This document shows positions 12,720 to 21,869 of a stretch of 64,000 nucleotides of DNA, piece by piece; within the stretch, counting starts at the first letter, position 1, and the number at the start of each line of letters is the position of its first letter. A program made the position numbers and the translations under genes. This DNA comes from Rhipidocladum racemiflorum (taxonomy: Eukaryota > Streptophyta > Magnoliopsida > Poales > Poaceae), in the NCBI GenBank assembly GCA_036346355.1, contig CM070581.1, forward strand, positions 51,541,849 through 51,605,848. The letters run 5' to 3'. The notes below the pieces were generated by a model, which did no database searches, had not been told where the DNA came from, and saw only the letters and a program-made list of their open reading frames with translations.

Positions 12720-12928
12720 GAACCACCCGGTGGATCGGTTGGCCACCCCACTAACGCTAGGCCGATAGAGACACACCGTCGGCTATATCTACTTACCCGT
12801 CTAAGAACAAAAATGAAAAATAAACCTCCCTTCGCCTGCCGAATAAGTAAAATGTAAAAGGAATTTGGACCTTTGCTATAACATCCCAGCGGGCAGAATA
12901 ATGTCTACCCGCTGACATGCGGGGCTAG
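12720..12928 (+). mobile_element. 3' internal end of a Tat-1 element, immediately left of an LTR
   Basis: The block GCTATAACATCCCAGCGGGC near 12877 and the adjoining CTACCCGCTGACATG..GGGGCTAG match, in reverse, the sequence next to the 3' LTR of the copy at 50766-50830. It ends in GCGGGGCTAG, the position of the polypurine tract. This 3' internal sequence therefore belongs to a neighbouring or recombined Tat-1 copy that shares the LTR at 12929. The stretch 12400-12720 to its left is pyrimidine-rich and unassigned. Confidence 0.55.
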
Positions 12929-13598
12929 TGTTGTGGACCAAATGGACTCGTCTTCCCTTAACCAACGAAGCGAGGCTTACACTACCTTGCGATTCATACA
13001 GATTTGTCTGCGACGCTCAATCCTTCCCGCTGGCGAAGCAAGGAGCACAAACCCTGGAAGTCCATCCCTCGGGAAAAGGCAAAAAAGAATAAAGATCACT
13101 CCCCCTCCGTGACGAGGGGGAGCTCCCCTCCGTAGCGAGGGGGAAAAACGGAGGGAACTCCCCTCGGCTCCATCTCCTACCGGTGCAAACATAGTACGGA
13201 CTGCCAAGGTCTGACACCCCCTGACAACCCCTCTCGGGCACACAAGGACGTGTCAGACTTGCCTGGGACTCTAACATAAGTAAAATTCCCGTGGAACCCC
13301 TATATAAGGCGTAAGGATAGAGGGTAAAAACGCAGAATACGAATGAAAAGATACCACGTAGAGTCAATCTAGCCCTTGGCAATAGACAGGAGGAAGAAAA
13401 GGGTTAACAGATAACTTAAAGAGGCTTGTGCCCCCAGGACGTGGTGGAAGAAAAAAGAGGGCCAACCAATACGTGCATGTTCCCTGGCTTGCCCTATAAA
13501 GAGGGGGAGAAAGAAGAGAAGAGACTCTCGGTCCCCGAGAGAGAAAGAAAACAACTCAGCAGAAAAGAAGAGCAACTCGGTGGTTCAAGGCCACCACA
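12929..13598 (+). repeat. Tat-1 LTR (5' LTR)
   Basis: 670 bp, TGTTGTGGACC...GGCCACCACA. Equivalent LTRs lie on the minus strand at 29407-30074 (668 bp) and 50148-50765 (618 bp). A PBS follows at its 3' edge. Confidence 0.85.
13495..13500 (+). promoter_or_regulatory. Putative LTR core promoter (TATAAA)
   Basis: CCCTATAAAGAGG in the 3' half of the LTR, with CCAAT at 13465. A TTATAAAAAG at the equivalent place in the 50148-50765 LTR supports it. A second TATATAAGG lies at 13301. Confidence 0.5.
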
Positions 13599-13599
13599 C

Positions 13600-13620
13600 T
13601 GGCGCCGTCCGTGGGGAACC
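13600..13620 (+). other. Primer binding site of Tat-1
   Basis: TGGCGCCGTCCGTGGGGAAC starts two bases after the LTR end. It has the TGGCGCC form expected of a tRNA-complementary PBS and differs from the PBS of Tat-2 at 54514. Confidence 0.75.
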
Positions 13621-13680
13621 CTAACCGCAAGGTGAAACCACTACTCGCCGATCAAGACTAAGGGTAAGTTTTCCACAGCC

Positions 13681-15077
13681 ATGCCACCAAAGAAGGGAAA
13701 GACGACAGTATCCAAGGGGGCGGCAACGACAGCAGGAGCAGAAGAATCAAGACGACTTGCAAGGAGCCAATCTGGAGACCCACCTCGACTTCTGGATGAT
13801 GAGACGCGGCCGTCAGCTACAACAGAAGCCCGAGACATGGTGGGAACTTTACCTCCACGCACTTCGCAGCCGCGGCGCAAGCGAGCCCCCAAACGACGGC
13901 CTCCGGCGGCAGGCCGAGCGGTTTCGACACCAGGAGGAGATGTGGCAGAAGCGTCGATACATCCGACCCGTCGCCAAGAGACCCATGGGAACGAAGAGAT
14001 CTTTGGATAAGGGACCAGGACTCAGGGGGAGCTTGACCCCAACGTGCGGGCGCTGATGGACGCTAACGAGCAACTCATGACGGAGTTGAAGTGCCTGCAA
14101 GGACGACAAGATGGGGGGCAATACGAGTCACAAGACGAAAGCCCGAGCCGCGAGGTGCTATCTCCAGCGCTTACGACTGTACACAGGGAGGATAATGATC
14201 CAAACCCCCTCAGCACCCGTCTCCAAGCTAAAAAATGGCCTTCCCCCGGAAGCTTCAAATTTCCCACCATTAAGCCGTATGATGGCCGGACAGACCCAAG
14301 GGAGTTCCTCCGCGTTTACGACACGGCGGTTGAGGCCGCGGGAGGAGATGATGATATCAAGGCGAAGGGGCTCCTACTGGCACTTGAAGGTATAGCCCTG
14401 TCCTGGTACTCTTCGCTGGAGTCCCGATCGATCACCTGTTGGTCGCAACTCCGCTGCAACTTGAAGGCAATTTCCAGGGCAACTTCGATGGGATGAAAGA
14501 GGAAAGTGACCTATTTGCGGTCAGGCAACGCGAAGGAGAAACCCTTAAGAGTTATTTCCAGCGCTTCTCCCGGATTAAGTGCCAAATCCGAGGGGTTAGC
14601 GATACCACCATCATCAACGCGGCACGCTGTGGCCTACGCAGGGTACCGTTGGCAGAAAGGCTCGCTCGTAAAGAGGTGCGTACAGTGGAAGAAATCTTTG
14701 TGAAGATGAGGGAATATGCACGAGCGAAGGAAGACAACCTCCGAAGAGAAGATAGGCCCCAGCAAGAGAACCAAGAATTCATTCCACGCAAGAGAGGGCG
14801 AGGGAAAGATCCCCCACCCAACACTAAAACGAAGGAACGATATCCAGAGCCCGGAAGAAGAGACGAAAGGAGGAGAATTCATCACATTGACGAACCAAGC
14901 AATCGGCGAATCATGGGCGACGGGCGAGCGGAGCAACAGAGACGAGGACCACCCCAAGCCGAGGGAGACAAGATGAAGGAAGTCGAGTTACCAAAAGGGA
15001 AGGGACAGAACCCAGGCGATACTTCTGTGAATATCATGGAGAAAATACCACCCATTACACCACTCAATGCAAAGTGA
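13681..15077 (+). pseudogene. gag: Tat-1 gag (frameshifted)
   Basis: The capsid/nucleocapsid polyprotein region begins at an ATG 83 bases after the PBS start. It is open in three overlapping pieces: 13681-14010 (basic, proline- and arginine-rich N-terminus), 14044-14496 (capsid, with the YDGRTDPREFLRVYDTAVEA and ALEGIALSWYSSL motifs of the retrotransposon gag domain) and about 14458-15077 (FAVRQREGETLKSYFQRFSR followed by a long basic, charged tail). The capsid motifs continue smoothly across the frame change near 14458, so this copy has at least two indels. Gag would form the virus-like particle in the cytoplasm. A zinc knuckle is not evident, as is common in this lineage. Confidence 0.85.
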
Positions 15078-15080
15078 TTA

Positions 15081-15392
15081 ATGGATACCGGCGGTTCGAG
15101 GCCAAACAAAGGGAAGTTGGGACGCGCCCTACACCGCCGGGGGGGCTCCTCGTCGCATCTCTCGTCAAAAAGGCAGAGGAAGGCTTATGCCCGGCAGATT
15201 AACCACATTGTGATTAACCCAACTACCCCTCCTCCGCTAAAGTTTGAGCTAATCACCTTTACACAAGAGGATGCCACGGGGGTGCACTTCCCGCATCAAG
15301 ACTCCTTAGTGGTAACCGCTATAATCGCCGACTGCGAAGTACGCCGCGTATTGATAGATGGGGGAAGCGCGGCGGACATTTTGTCCATGTAG
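15081..15392 (+). pseudogene. Tat-1 aspartic protease, N-terminal part ending at in-frame TAG
   Basis: The frame contains the aspartic protease active-site motif LIDGGSAADI (about 15351-15380). It stops at TAG 15390-15392, yet the following residues in the same frame (AFRQMMI) continue the domain, so the stop probably replaced a sense codon. The protease would cut the Gag-Pol polyprotein. Upstream, the 15077 TGA separates it from gag. Confidence 0.75.
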
Positions 15393-15404
15393 GCTTTCCG
15401 GCAA

Positions 15405-16970
15405 ATGATGATTCCACAAGACCGAATAAAAAAATCGGAGGTACCACTGATGGGTTTTGGAGGAAGCATGGTCAACACCCTGGGGCAATTGGAACTAGAG
15501 GTCACATTCGCAACGCCACAAGCCAGCGTCATGAGTCGTGTAACATTCGACGTGGTAGACATGCCGTTCCAATACAATGCAATCCTGGGCAGGGGTTCGT
15601 TGACGACCATGGGGGCCATAATTCATCACGGGTTCTTATGTATGAAGATTCCCTCCGCAGATGGTGTCGTCACGGTGCGAGGAGATCAAGCCCTCGTAAG
15701 GAAGATAGACATGGAAAGCCCACCCCAGGTCAAGCATGTCTGCACCACGGAGTTGGACCCTGTTGTACCCATGAATCGCAGTCGGTGGCTCCCTAAACCA
15801 CAGCCTGAGGGAGAAACCCAACGAGTATTACTCAGGCCAGGAGGCAGTAAGGCAGTGATCCTTGGCACCATGCTGCCCCTCGAGGAGGAGAAACGCATGA
15901 TGCTGCTCCTTCAAGAATATGAAACCGTGTTCGCCTGGGGGCCTGAAGACCTTCCCGGAGTCCCAAGGGAAACCATCGAACACGTTCTCGCCATTAGCCC
16001 AGATGTGAAGCCAAAGAAGCAAAAACTAAGAAAGCTTGCGGTAGAAAGACAAGAAGCTGCGAAGACGGAGGTGACTAAAATGCTTCACGCGGGGATCATC
16101 CGCGAAGCCCGATACACGGAGTGGTTGGCCAACATTGTCCTAGTCAAGAAGGCCAGCGGGGCGTGGAGGATGTGCATCGACTTTACTGACTTAAACAAAG
16201 CATGCCCAAAAGATGACTTCCCCCTGCCTCGCATTGACCAACTTGTCGACTCTACTTCCGGGTCAGAGAGGATGAGTTTCCTCGACGCATACTCTGGCTA
16301 TCATCAGGTATACATGCAAAAAGAAGACGAAGACAAGACGGCGTTTGTTACTCCCTTCGGTACCTATTGCTTCGTACGGATGCCCTTCGGGCTCAAAAAC
16401 GCGGGCGCCACCTTCGCGCGGCTCATCACCAAGATCTTCGCCGGCCAATTAGGAAGAAACGTGGAAGCCTATGTCGATGACATCATTGTTAAGAGCAAGA
16501 AGAAAGAAGACCATGTCGGTGACCTCCGGGAAACCTTCGAGAACTTGATAAAGGGGAAAGTGAAACTCAACCCATCCAAGTGCATCTTCGGTGTAAACGT
16601 GGGAAAGTTGCTAGGCTTTCTGGTCTCTCAACGAGGCATTGAGGCAAATCTGGAAAAGATAAGAGCTATCCAAGACATGGCTCCACCAAGAAATCTAAAG
16701 GAAGTACAACGGCTCGCGGGGCGGATAGCAGCGCTTAGCCGATTCTTGCCAAAATCCGCGGAACGAAGTTTGCCGGTCTTTAAAGCCTTACGCTCAAATG
16801 ATGCCTTCGTCTGGACAAAGGAGTGCCAACACGCCTTCGATAATATGAAGCAAAGCCTTATGGAGATCCCTGTACTGCAAAGTCCGAAGCAAGGTGAGAA
16901 GCTTCTGCTATACTTGGCAGCCAGCCCCTCGGCCGTCGATCTTTGTCTTGATGCGACCCCAAGGCGTTAA
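15405..16970 (+). CDS. pol: Tat-1 protease C-terminus and reverse transcriptase
   Basis: An open 521-codon stretch that begins inside the protease domain (an ILGRG flap-like motif at about residues 63-67) and continues into RT. RT motifs in order: WRMCIDFTDLNKACPKDDFP, LDAYSGYHQV, MPFGLKNAGATF, and the catalytic YVDD at residues 356-359 (16470-16481), then the KCIFGV and LGFLVSQRGIEAN segments of the thumb/connection. All three RT catalytic aspartates are present. The frame ends at 16970 through a frameshift near 16937: after LYLAASPSAV the RNase H connection continues in another frame. It reads as one polyprotein with gag and RNase H/integrase in an intact relative. Confidence 0.92.
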   Translation: MMIPQDRIKKSEVPLMGFGGSMVNTLGQLELEVTFATPQASVMSRVTFDVVDMPFQYNAILGRGSLTTMGAIIHHGFLCMKIPSADGVVTVRGDQALVRKIDMESPPQVKHVCTTELDPVVPMNRSRWLPKPQPEGETQRVLLRPGGSKAVILGTMLPLEEEKRMMLLLQEYETVFAWGPEDLPGVPRETIEHVLAISPDVKPKKQKLRKLAVERQEAAKTEVTKMLHAGIIREARYTEWLANIVLVKKASGAWRMCIDFTDLNKACPKDDFPLPRIDQLVDSTSGSERMSFLDAYSGYHQVYMQKEDEDKTAFVTPFGTYCFVRMPFGLKNAGATFARLITKIFAGQLGRNVEAYVDDIIVKSKKKEDHVGDLRETFENLIKGKVKLNPSKCIFGVNVGKLLGFLVSQRGIEANLEKIRAIQDMAPPRNLKEVQRLAGRIAALSRFLPKSAERSLPVFKALRSNDAFVWTKECQHAFDNMKQSLMEIPVLQSPKQGEKLLLYLAASPSAVDLCLDATPRR

Positions 16971-17131
16971 ACAACGGCCGATTTACTTGCCGTCTCTGAA
17001 GCCCTCCAAGGAGCCGGCTACGATACTCAGTGGAGAAATTGGCATACGCTCTGTTGATGGCCTCCTGAAAGCTCCGACATTATTTTCAAGCCAACCACAT
17101 CAAAGTACCAACTACGTACCCTCTTGGATCT
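16894..17131 (+). pseudogene. Tat-1 gypsy-type RNase H remnant
   Basis: Continuation of pol out of frame after 16970. The segment after LYLAASPSAV (RPQGVKQRPIY in the second frame) and the EALQGAGY-like stretch match the RNase H that normally follows RT in Ty3/gypsy elements. At least two indels lie between 16937 and 17132. Confidence 0.6.
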
Positions 17132-17776
17132 ATGCTATCCAACAAGGACAGCACTGGCCGCATCAGCAAGTGGGCGGTCGAGCTAGCGCCCTTCGAATTA
17201 ACTATAATGCCTCGCACCGCCATCAAGAGTCAAGCCCTGGCCGATTTTATGGTAGAATGGACTTCTCCAGTCTCCGGGGATAACGAAGCTTCAGCGATAT
17301 GGTTCATCAATTCGGACGGATCATGGGGAGCGAGCGGAGCGGGAATAGCCGCAGTGATAAAAGCACCTAGTGGCGAAAAGGTCGAGTTCGCAGCAAGGCT
17401 GGAATTTCCCTCAACTAACAATATAGTCGAATATGAAGCGCTCTTGTTGGGGCTCAGGAAAGCGAAAACCATGGGAGCAAGAAGGGCAATCTTATACACC
17501 GATTCGAAGCTTATCCAGGGGCATATCACCAAAGAATATCAGGTGAAGGATGAACAGCTCCAGAAGTATGTCGAAGTGGTCTGGACAATGGAGAAGGGTT
17601 TCATTGGGTTCACCATTAATGCAATACCCAGATCCCAGAACGAACGAGCCGATGAGCTGGCAAGGATCACCGCCACCGGGGGATGTCTACCTTCGACAGT
17701 ATTTTTCGAGGTGCTTCGTACGGCCTCCGTCCCTGCCCGGATAAACCTCATCTCTCGGGCGACTAGCGAGGACTAG
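17132..17776 (+). CDS. Tat-1 second (archaeal-type) RNase H domain
   Basis: This 214-codon frame starts with the end of the RT-linked RNase H (GRISKWAVELAPFEL, ALADFMVEW). A second RNase H follows, with SDGSWG (D62), NNIVEYEALLLGL (E99), LYTDSKL (D123) and NERADELARI (D173), a complete DEDD set. Tat-lineage elements are known to carry such an additional archaeal-type RNase H; this copy has the catalytic residues. It stops at 17776 just before the integrase zinc domain. The ATG is internal to the polyprotein and not a true start. Confidence 0.85.
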   Translation: MLSNKDSTGRISKWAVELAPFELTIMPRTAIKSQALADFMVEWTSPVSGDNEASAIWFINSDGSWGASGAGIAAVIKAPSGEKVEFAARLEFPSTNNIVEYEALLLGLRKAKTMGARRAILYTDSKLIQGHITKEYQVKDEQLQKYVEVVWTMEKGFIGFTINAIPRSQNERADELARITATGGCLPSTVFFEVLRTASVPARINLISRATSED

Positions 17777-17780
17777 AGGA

Positions 17781-19037
17781 GTGAGATATACAGCTATCTT
17801 CTTGAGGGGACTTTACCAGATGATGAAGCTCAAGCAAGACGCCTCGAAAGGCGAGCGAAGAAATATTCCATCATTGATGGGTTCCTATTCCACAGCGACC
17901 TATGCGCTCCATGGCTCTGCTGCATTTCACGAGAGGAGGGGACGCAGGCTCTGCGCGAAGCACACAGGGAGATTGCGGAGCACACCATGCCCCCAGGAAT
18001 CTTACTGGAAAAGTATTCCGAATGGGACTTTACTGGCCCACGGCATTGCAAGATGCTGAGCAAACGGTACGGCACTGTCATGCGTGCCAATGGATGACCA
18101 AACAAAAAAAGGCCCCGCCCAACGAACTGCATGTGGTGCCCCTTGTCTGGCCCTTCACCAAGTGGGGATGGATATTGTTGGAGCACTTCCAAAAGCCCGG
18201 GCGAACCTTCAGTTCGTAATTGACGCCATTGACTATTTCTCCCGCTGGATCGAGGCAGAGCCGGTAGCGAAGATAACCGCGGACGCCGCCATCAATTTTC
18301 TATGGAAAACAATCATTTGTAGATATGGGGTCCCTTTTCAGATCGTGACCAATAATGGGTCCCAATTTGACTCCAGGAGATTCCGCGATTACTGTGAGAA
18401 TATCGGGACAAACATTTGCTTCGCCTCTGTAGGTCACCCTCAGTCAAACGGGGCGGTGGAACGAGCGAATGGGTTGCTTCTTGATGGCATCAAGAAAAGG
18501 CTTTATAACTCTGCAAAGGGACTTTGGCCCGATGAGCTTGACCATGTTTTATGGGCAACCCGCACCTCAGCCTCAAGAGCAACAGGATTCTCTCCATTTC
18601 AGCTCCTTTTCGGAGAAGAAGCCATCTCACCTGCAGAAATCTGTGCAAAATCCTTGCGAGTGATCAAAACTCCAACCTACGAGGAAGTCGACATCACGTG
18701 TGATCTGGAGGAAGAACAGAAACTTCAAGCCTTGAGGACCATGAAAGCATATGCAAAAGCCTCAACATGGAGCTTTGGCAAAAAGGTAAAAAAACGAGAG
18801 CTACATCCCGGGGATATGGTGCTCAAAAAAGCTGCTCCAGCCTTCACGAAGCTAGAAACAACATGGGAAGGACCTTATACTATCCAAGAATCGATGGCAA
18901 AGGGAGCGCACAAACTCATCACTCCAGATGGCGAGGGAATACCAAGGACAAGGAATACCGAACGCACTCAAGAAATTTTACCCATAGATGATGAGACACG
19001 AAGACAAAAAAAAAGATGTACTAGTCTTTATCAATAA
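17781..19037 (+). pseudogene. Tat-1 integrase with Asp-to-Asn active-site change
   Basis: The N-terminal HHCC zinc domain (REAH..EH motif and HCHACQ) lies at about 17950-18095 in two frames. The catalytic core is open in 18084-19037: GMDIVGAL (first Asp, residue 30), IVTNNGSQF where the second Asp is expected but Asn 90 is present, and HPQSNGAVERANG (Glu 126). The C-terminal domain contains the PGDMVLKK and LETTWEGPY motifs usual at the end of gypsy integrases. The lost Asp and the frameshift in the zinc domain make it inactive. Confidence 0.88.
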
Positions 19038-19086
19038 AACAGCAAGAGATCGTTGCGCGTGAAGGTCATCTTTACATTTTCTAGTG

Positions 19087-19700
19087 TTCGCTCGGGAGAC
19101 CCGTTGCCTCGTGCCGGGTAGGAGTTCGCGGATGCTTGGTTGGGCAAACGTCCCACCCATCCTTCGCTCCGGAGACCCGTTGCCTCGTGCCGGGTAGGAG
19201 TTCGCGGATGCTTGGTCGGGCAAATGCCCCACCCATCCTTCGCCGCTCCGAGACCGTTGCCTCGTCTTGGGGTAGGAGTTCGCGGATGCTTGGTCGGGCA
19301 AATGCCCCACCCATCCTTCGCTCCGGAGACCCGGAGCTCCGCTCTGGGTACGACTTAGCGGGATGCTTGGTCGGGCAAACGCTCCACCCATCCTTCGCTC
19401 CGGAGACCCGGAGCTTCGCTCCGGGTACGACTTAGCGGGATGCTTGGTCGGGCAAACGCCCCACCCATCCTTCGCTCCGGAGACCCGGACCTCCGCTCCG
19501 GGCACGACTTAGCGGGATGCTTGGTCAGGCTATCGTCCCACCCATCCTTCGCTCCGAAGACTCGGGGCTCCGCCCCTGGTACGACTCAGTGGGATAATTG
19601 GTCAAGCTAACGTCGCACCCTCTCCTTCATTTCGAAGGCCACGGGCTCCGCTCCGGGTAGGACTTAGCAAGGAGCTTGCTCAGGCTAGAAAGTCTCACTC
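19087..19700. repeat. 77-bp tandem array, about 8 units, in the Tat-1 3' region
   Basis: The marker GATGCTTGGT recurs at 19131, 19207, 19285, 19362, 19439 and 19516, with a degenerate unit at 19593, giving a period of 76-78 bp. Units carry CCCACCCATCCTTCGCTCCG followed by a variable GAGACCCG segment. Later units diverge. Because 77 is not a multiple of three, the open frames here on both strands cycle through frames and are not evidence of coding. Such arrays are typical of Tat-lineage 3' regions. Confidence 0.9.
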
Positions 19701-19720
19701 ACCCCTTAGCTCCGAGAGCA

Positions 19721-20175
19721 CACCACATTGCGCTAGTTAGACATTTGTGAACACATAACCGGGCCAACATCTTATGCTTCCATCTGCCCCAGGTACTCGC
19801 ACATTTCTTGGCCAGAATTCAATTAGGGAAACCTAAAACATCACAGCAAAATAATCTGCCGCTTCAAAACATAGATTTAAGTCTGCGTTATACTAAGTCC
19901 CGCATACAACGTTACGCGTCTTGGCAACCCCAAACGCAGTCACACATGCCCTCATACTCTAACCGGATATGGGGCCGAATAGAGAACCAGGGCTGTTTCA
20001 CGTTGCTGATTGGGGCCCAGTGGGGGGGCTAAAAATGTATGTTCAAGCAGAATTTAAGAAGGTAAGAAGAGAAATAAGCTTCGGTAAGAAACCATAGCAA
20101 ATGGCGACATAATGCCATCCCAGTCACCTACGATAAAACAGTCCAACAAACATTTCTATACATACTAAAAAGGAT
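19721..20175. other. Tat-1 internal spacer between the array and the antisense genes
   Basis: No open frame or recognised motif. It should contain the 3' UTR of the minus-strand accessory transcript and of the sense transcript. Confidence 0.4.
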
Positions 20176-20529
20176 TTAAACACGACGGGCACGAGTCACG
20201 GCTTCAACGAGGGCATCCTTCGCCTCCAGCAACCTCGGAACGATCCCGATCAACACATCAAGGTTGGCGAGATCACGGGCGAGAGCTTCTTCCTCTGCAA
20301 GTTCGGCCATAACTATGTCAAAGTCTGCCCAAAGCTCCTCGATGAAGGCTTCATGATCACCAGGTGCTGGAAGATCTTCGAGGGCGGGGGTATCGTCTTT
20401 AAAGTCAAAAACGAGGATAGGGGCTTCCTCCTCACCCGGCATCTGCGGGGCCTCCACCATTGGCAGTTCCTCACCAAGGCCGGCGAAAAGGACGTCTTCC
20501 TCCGGGAGGTCCCACGGGACGTTGGCCAT
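20176..20529 (-). CDS. Tat-1 small acidic antisense ORF
   Basis: A 117-codon frame on the strand opposite gag-pol, starting MANVPWDLPEEDV at 20529. It is strongly acidic in the first two thirds (ELPMVEAP, FDFKDDTPALEDL, EEALARDL) and ends in basic residues. Tat-2 has a comparable acidic antisense frame at 60819-61160. I recognise no domain. It lies 3' of the larger antisense gene on the same strand, so it may be an extra exon or a second cistron of that transcript. The frame is open upstream to 20586, but the internal ATG is a more natural start. Confidence 0.5.
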   Translation of the reverse strand: MANVPWDLPEEDVLFAGLGEELPMVEAPQMPGEEEAPILVFDFKDDTPALEDLPAPGDHEAFIEELWADFDIVMAELAEEEALARDLANLDVLIGIVPRLLEAKDALVEAVTRARRV

Positions 20530-20857
20530 CGAAGAAACAGGAGAAAATAAAAATCGGAAAGCAGCCGCTCGCTCTGAAACCAGCAACGTTGATATATGTA
20601 TATATCAAAGCAAAGAAGGCGAAGGGCCTGGGTTAAATGCGGACGTGGGAAGCCAAGGCGTCCTCGCGTCCCCCAAGAAGCTAGTTAGATCCTTAATCCC
20701 CCAATGTTCACCCCTAACAACCCAGCCCCCATTAGGAGCACCTAAACACTCCTAAGGCGAAAAGACACATAGGGTGAACGGATGCACATTGGCATTCAAC
20801 ATGATGGATAATTCAATTCAGGTTCCCATAAGGATTTCTTATACAAAAATGAACAAG

Positions 20858-21802
20858 CTAAGAAGGGGGCGACTTCTCTTTGCCCTTCGCTAGGTCACGC
20901 ATTGCGGCATGAGCTCGATGCACTGATTCCTTCGCAGTAGAGTCACCGTGTTTCCTCCAGAAATCCGACATGAAGCTCGATGATAATCGGGATGCGGCGG
21001 AAGAAGGCTTCACAGACGGGGGAATATCACCAAACCCTGGTAATGACGGAGCAACAGAAGAAAAACCAAAGTGCTCGTGAATGTGTGTACATCCCTTCGC
21101 CTCCAACAATTGAGCGGTTTTTATGGAGCCCAGTCTCGCGCAGTAGTCACCGAAAGTCAGCGCCGAATCCCCAAATATCTTAGTAGACTTCTCAAGAAAG
21201 GAGACAGCTTCCAAGCTGGATGAAGGAATACGGCTCGGGGCTGCATCTATGCCAAACCGGGGGAGCTGCTGCAGAAAGGACTCCGTGGCTCCGTGAACCC
21301 CGGAGACAATGGATTCTAGTTCCTTCTGGACTGCTTCGTGACGCTCCTCCGCTCGTTGGGTGTTACGAAGGTGCATTTGAACCTCGCTCCGCGCCGTTGC
21401 AATTTGAGAAGGGAATTCTTCCACTTGTTTCTTCAATATATTCTTACCCTCTTTCGCAACCGCCAACAGGTTTTTCAATTCCTCTATATGGTCATCCTTC
21501 TTCTTCTCATTTCGCTTAGCTACTATACGAGCCTGTTCCTCCTCGGCAAGGCGGTTCCGCATCAAGGAAACTATTCCCTCAAGCTCTGCATTTTTTGCTG
21601 CTAAATCTTGACTCTGAAATGCTTCAGCCTGTGCCTTAGCCAATGATTCATCAGAGTCTCGAAGCGCCTCTGAAAGACGAGTTTTCTCTGTTTCTAATTC
21701 CGCCACTCGTTCCTTCGCCGCCTCACAATCCTGGACCCCCTTGTTAAATTTGTCAAAGTACGCCCGAAATTGGCGGGTCACCTCCGAAGCAACGACAGCC
21801 CC
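20858..21802 (-). CDS. Tat-1 antisense accessory gene, exon 2 (coiled coil)
   Basis: Joined in frame to 21870 by a GT-AG intron (21803-21869). The exon starts GAVVASEVTRQF and runs into a long coiled-coil segment (EAAKERVAELETEKTRLSEA, ELEGIVSLMRNRLAEEEQ, EELKNLLAVAKEGKN), then a globular C-terminal part and the end KGKEKSPPS. This coiled-coil architecture is typical of the C-terminal half of plant 'putative gypsy-type transposon' proteins encoded antisense in Tat elements. The function is unknown; nucleic-acid or particle interaction is only a guess. The exon itself is open over its full length. Confidence 0.7.
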   Translation of the reverse strand, partial: GAVVASEVTRQFRAYFDKFNKGVQDCEAAKERVAELETEKTRLSEALRDSDESLAKAQAEAFQSQDLAAKNAELEGIVSLMRNRLAEEEQARIVAKRNEKKKDDHIEELKNLLAVAKEGKNILKKQVEEFPSQIATARSEVQMHLRNTQRAEERHEAVQKELESIVSGVHGATESFLQQLPRFGIDAAPSRIPSSSLEAVSFLEKSTKIFGDSALTFGDYCARLGSIKTAQLLEAKGCTHIHEHFGFSSVAPSLPGFGDIPPSVKPSSAASRLSSSFMSDFWRKHGDSTAKESVHRAHAAMRDLAKGKEKSPPS

Positions 21803-21869
21803 CTAAAAAAAGAAAAAAAAATGTTGAAAGATAACGAGATCATTAACATAAGCTCGAAAGGGGAAGTAC
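21803..21869 (-). other. Intron of the Tat-1 antisense gene
   Basis: On the minus strand: exon end TTGAAG, then GTACTTCC ... TTTTTTTAG, then GGGGCTGTC. It is 67 bp with a pyrimidine tract before AG. The copy at 52951-53021 has GTATTCTC ... TTTCCAG at exactly the same codon. Confidence 0.75.

Noticed and set aside
19081..19505. Frames of 72-175 codons on both strands encoding repeated peptides
   Set aside because: They follow the 77-bp tandem array; the period is not a multiple of three, so the frame changes each unit.
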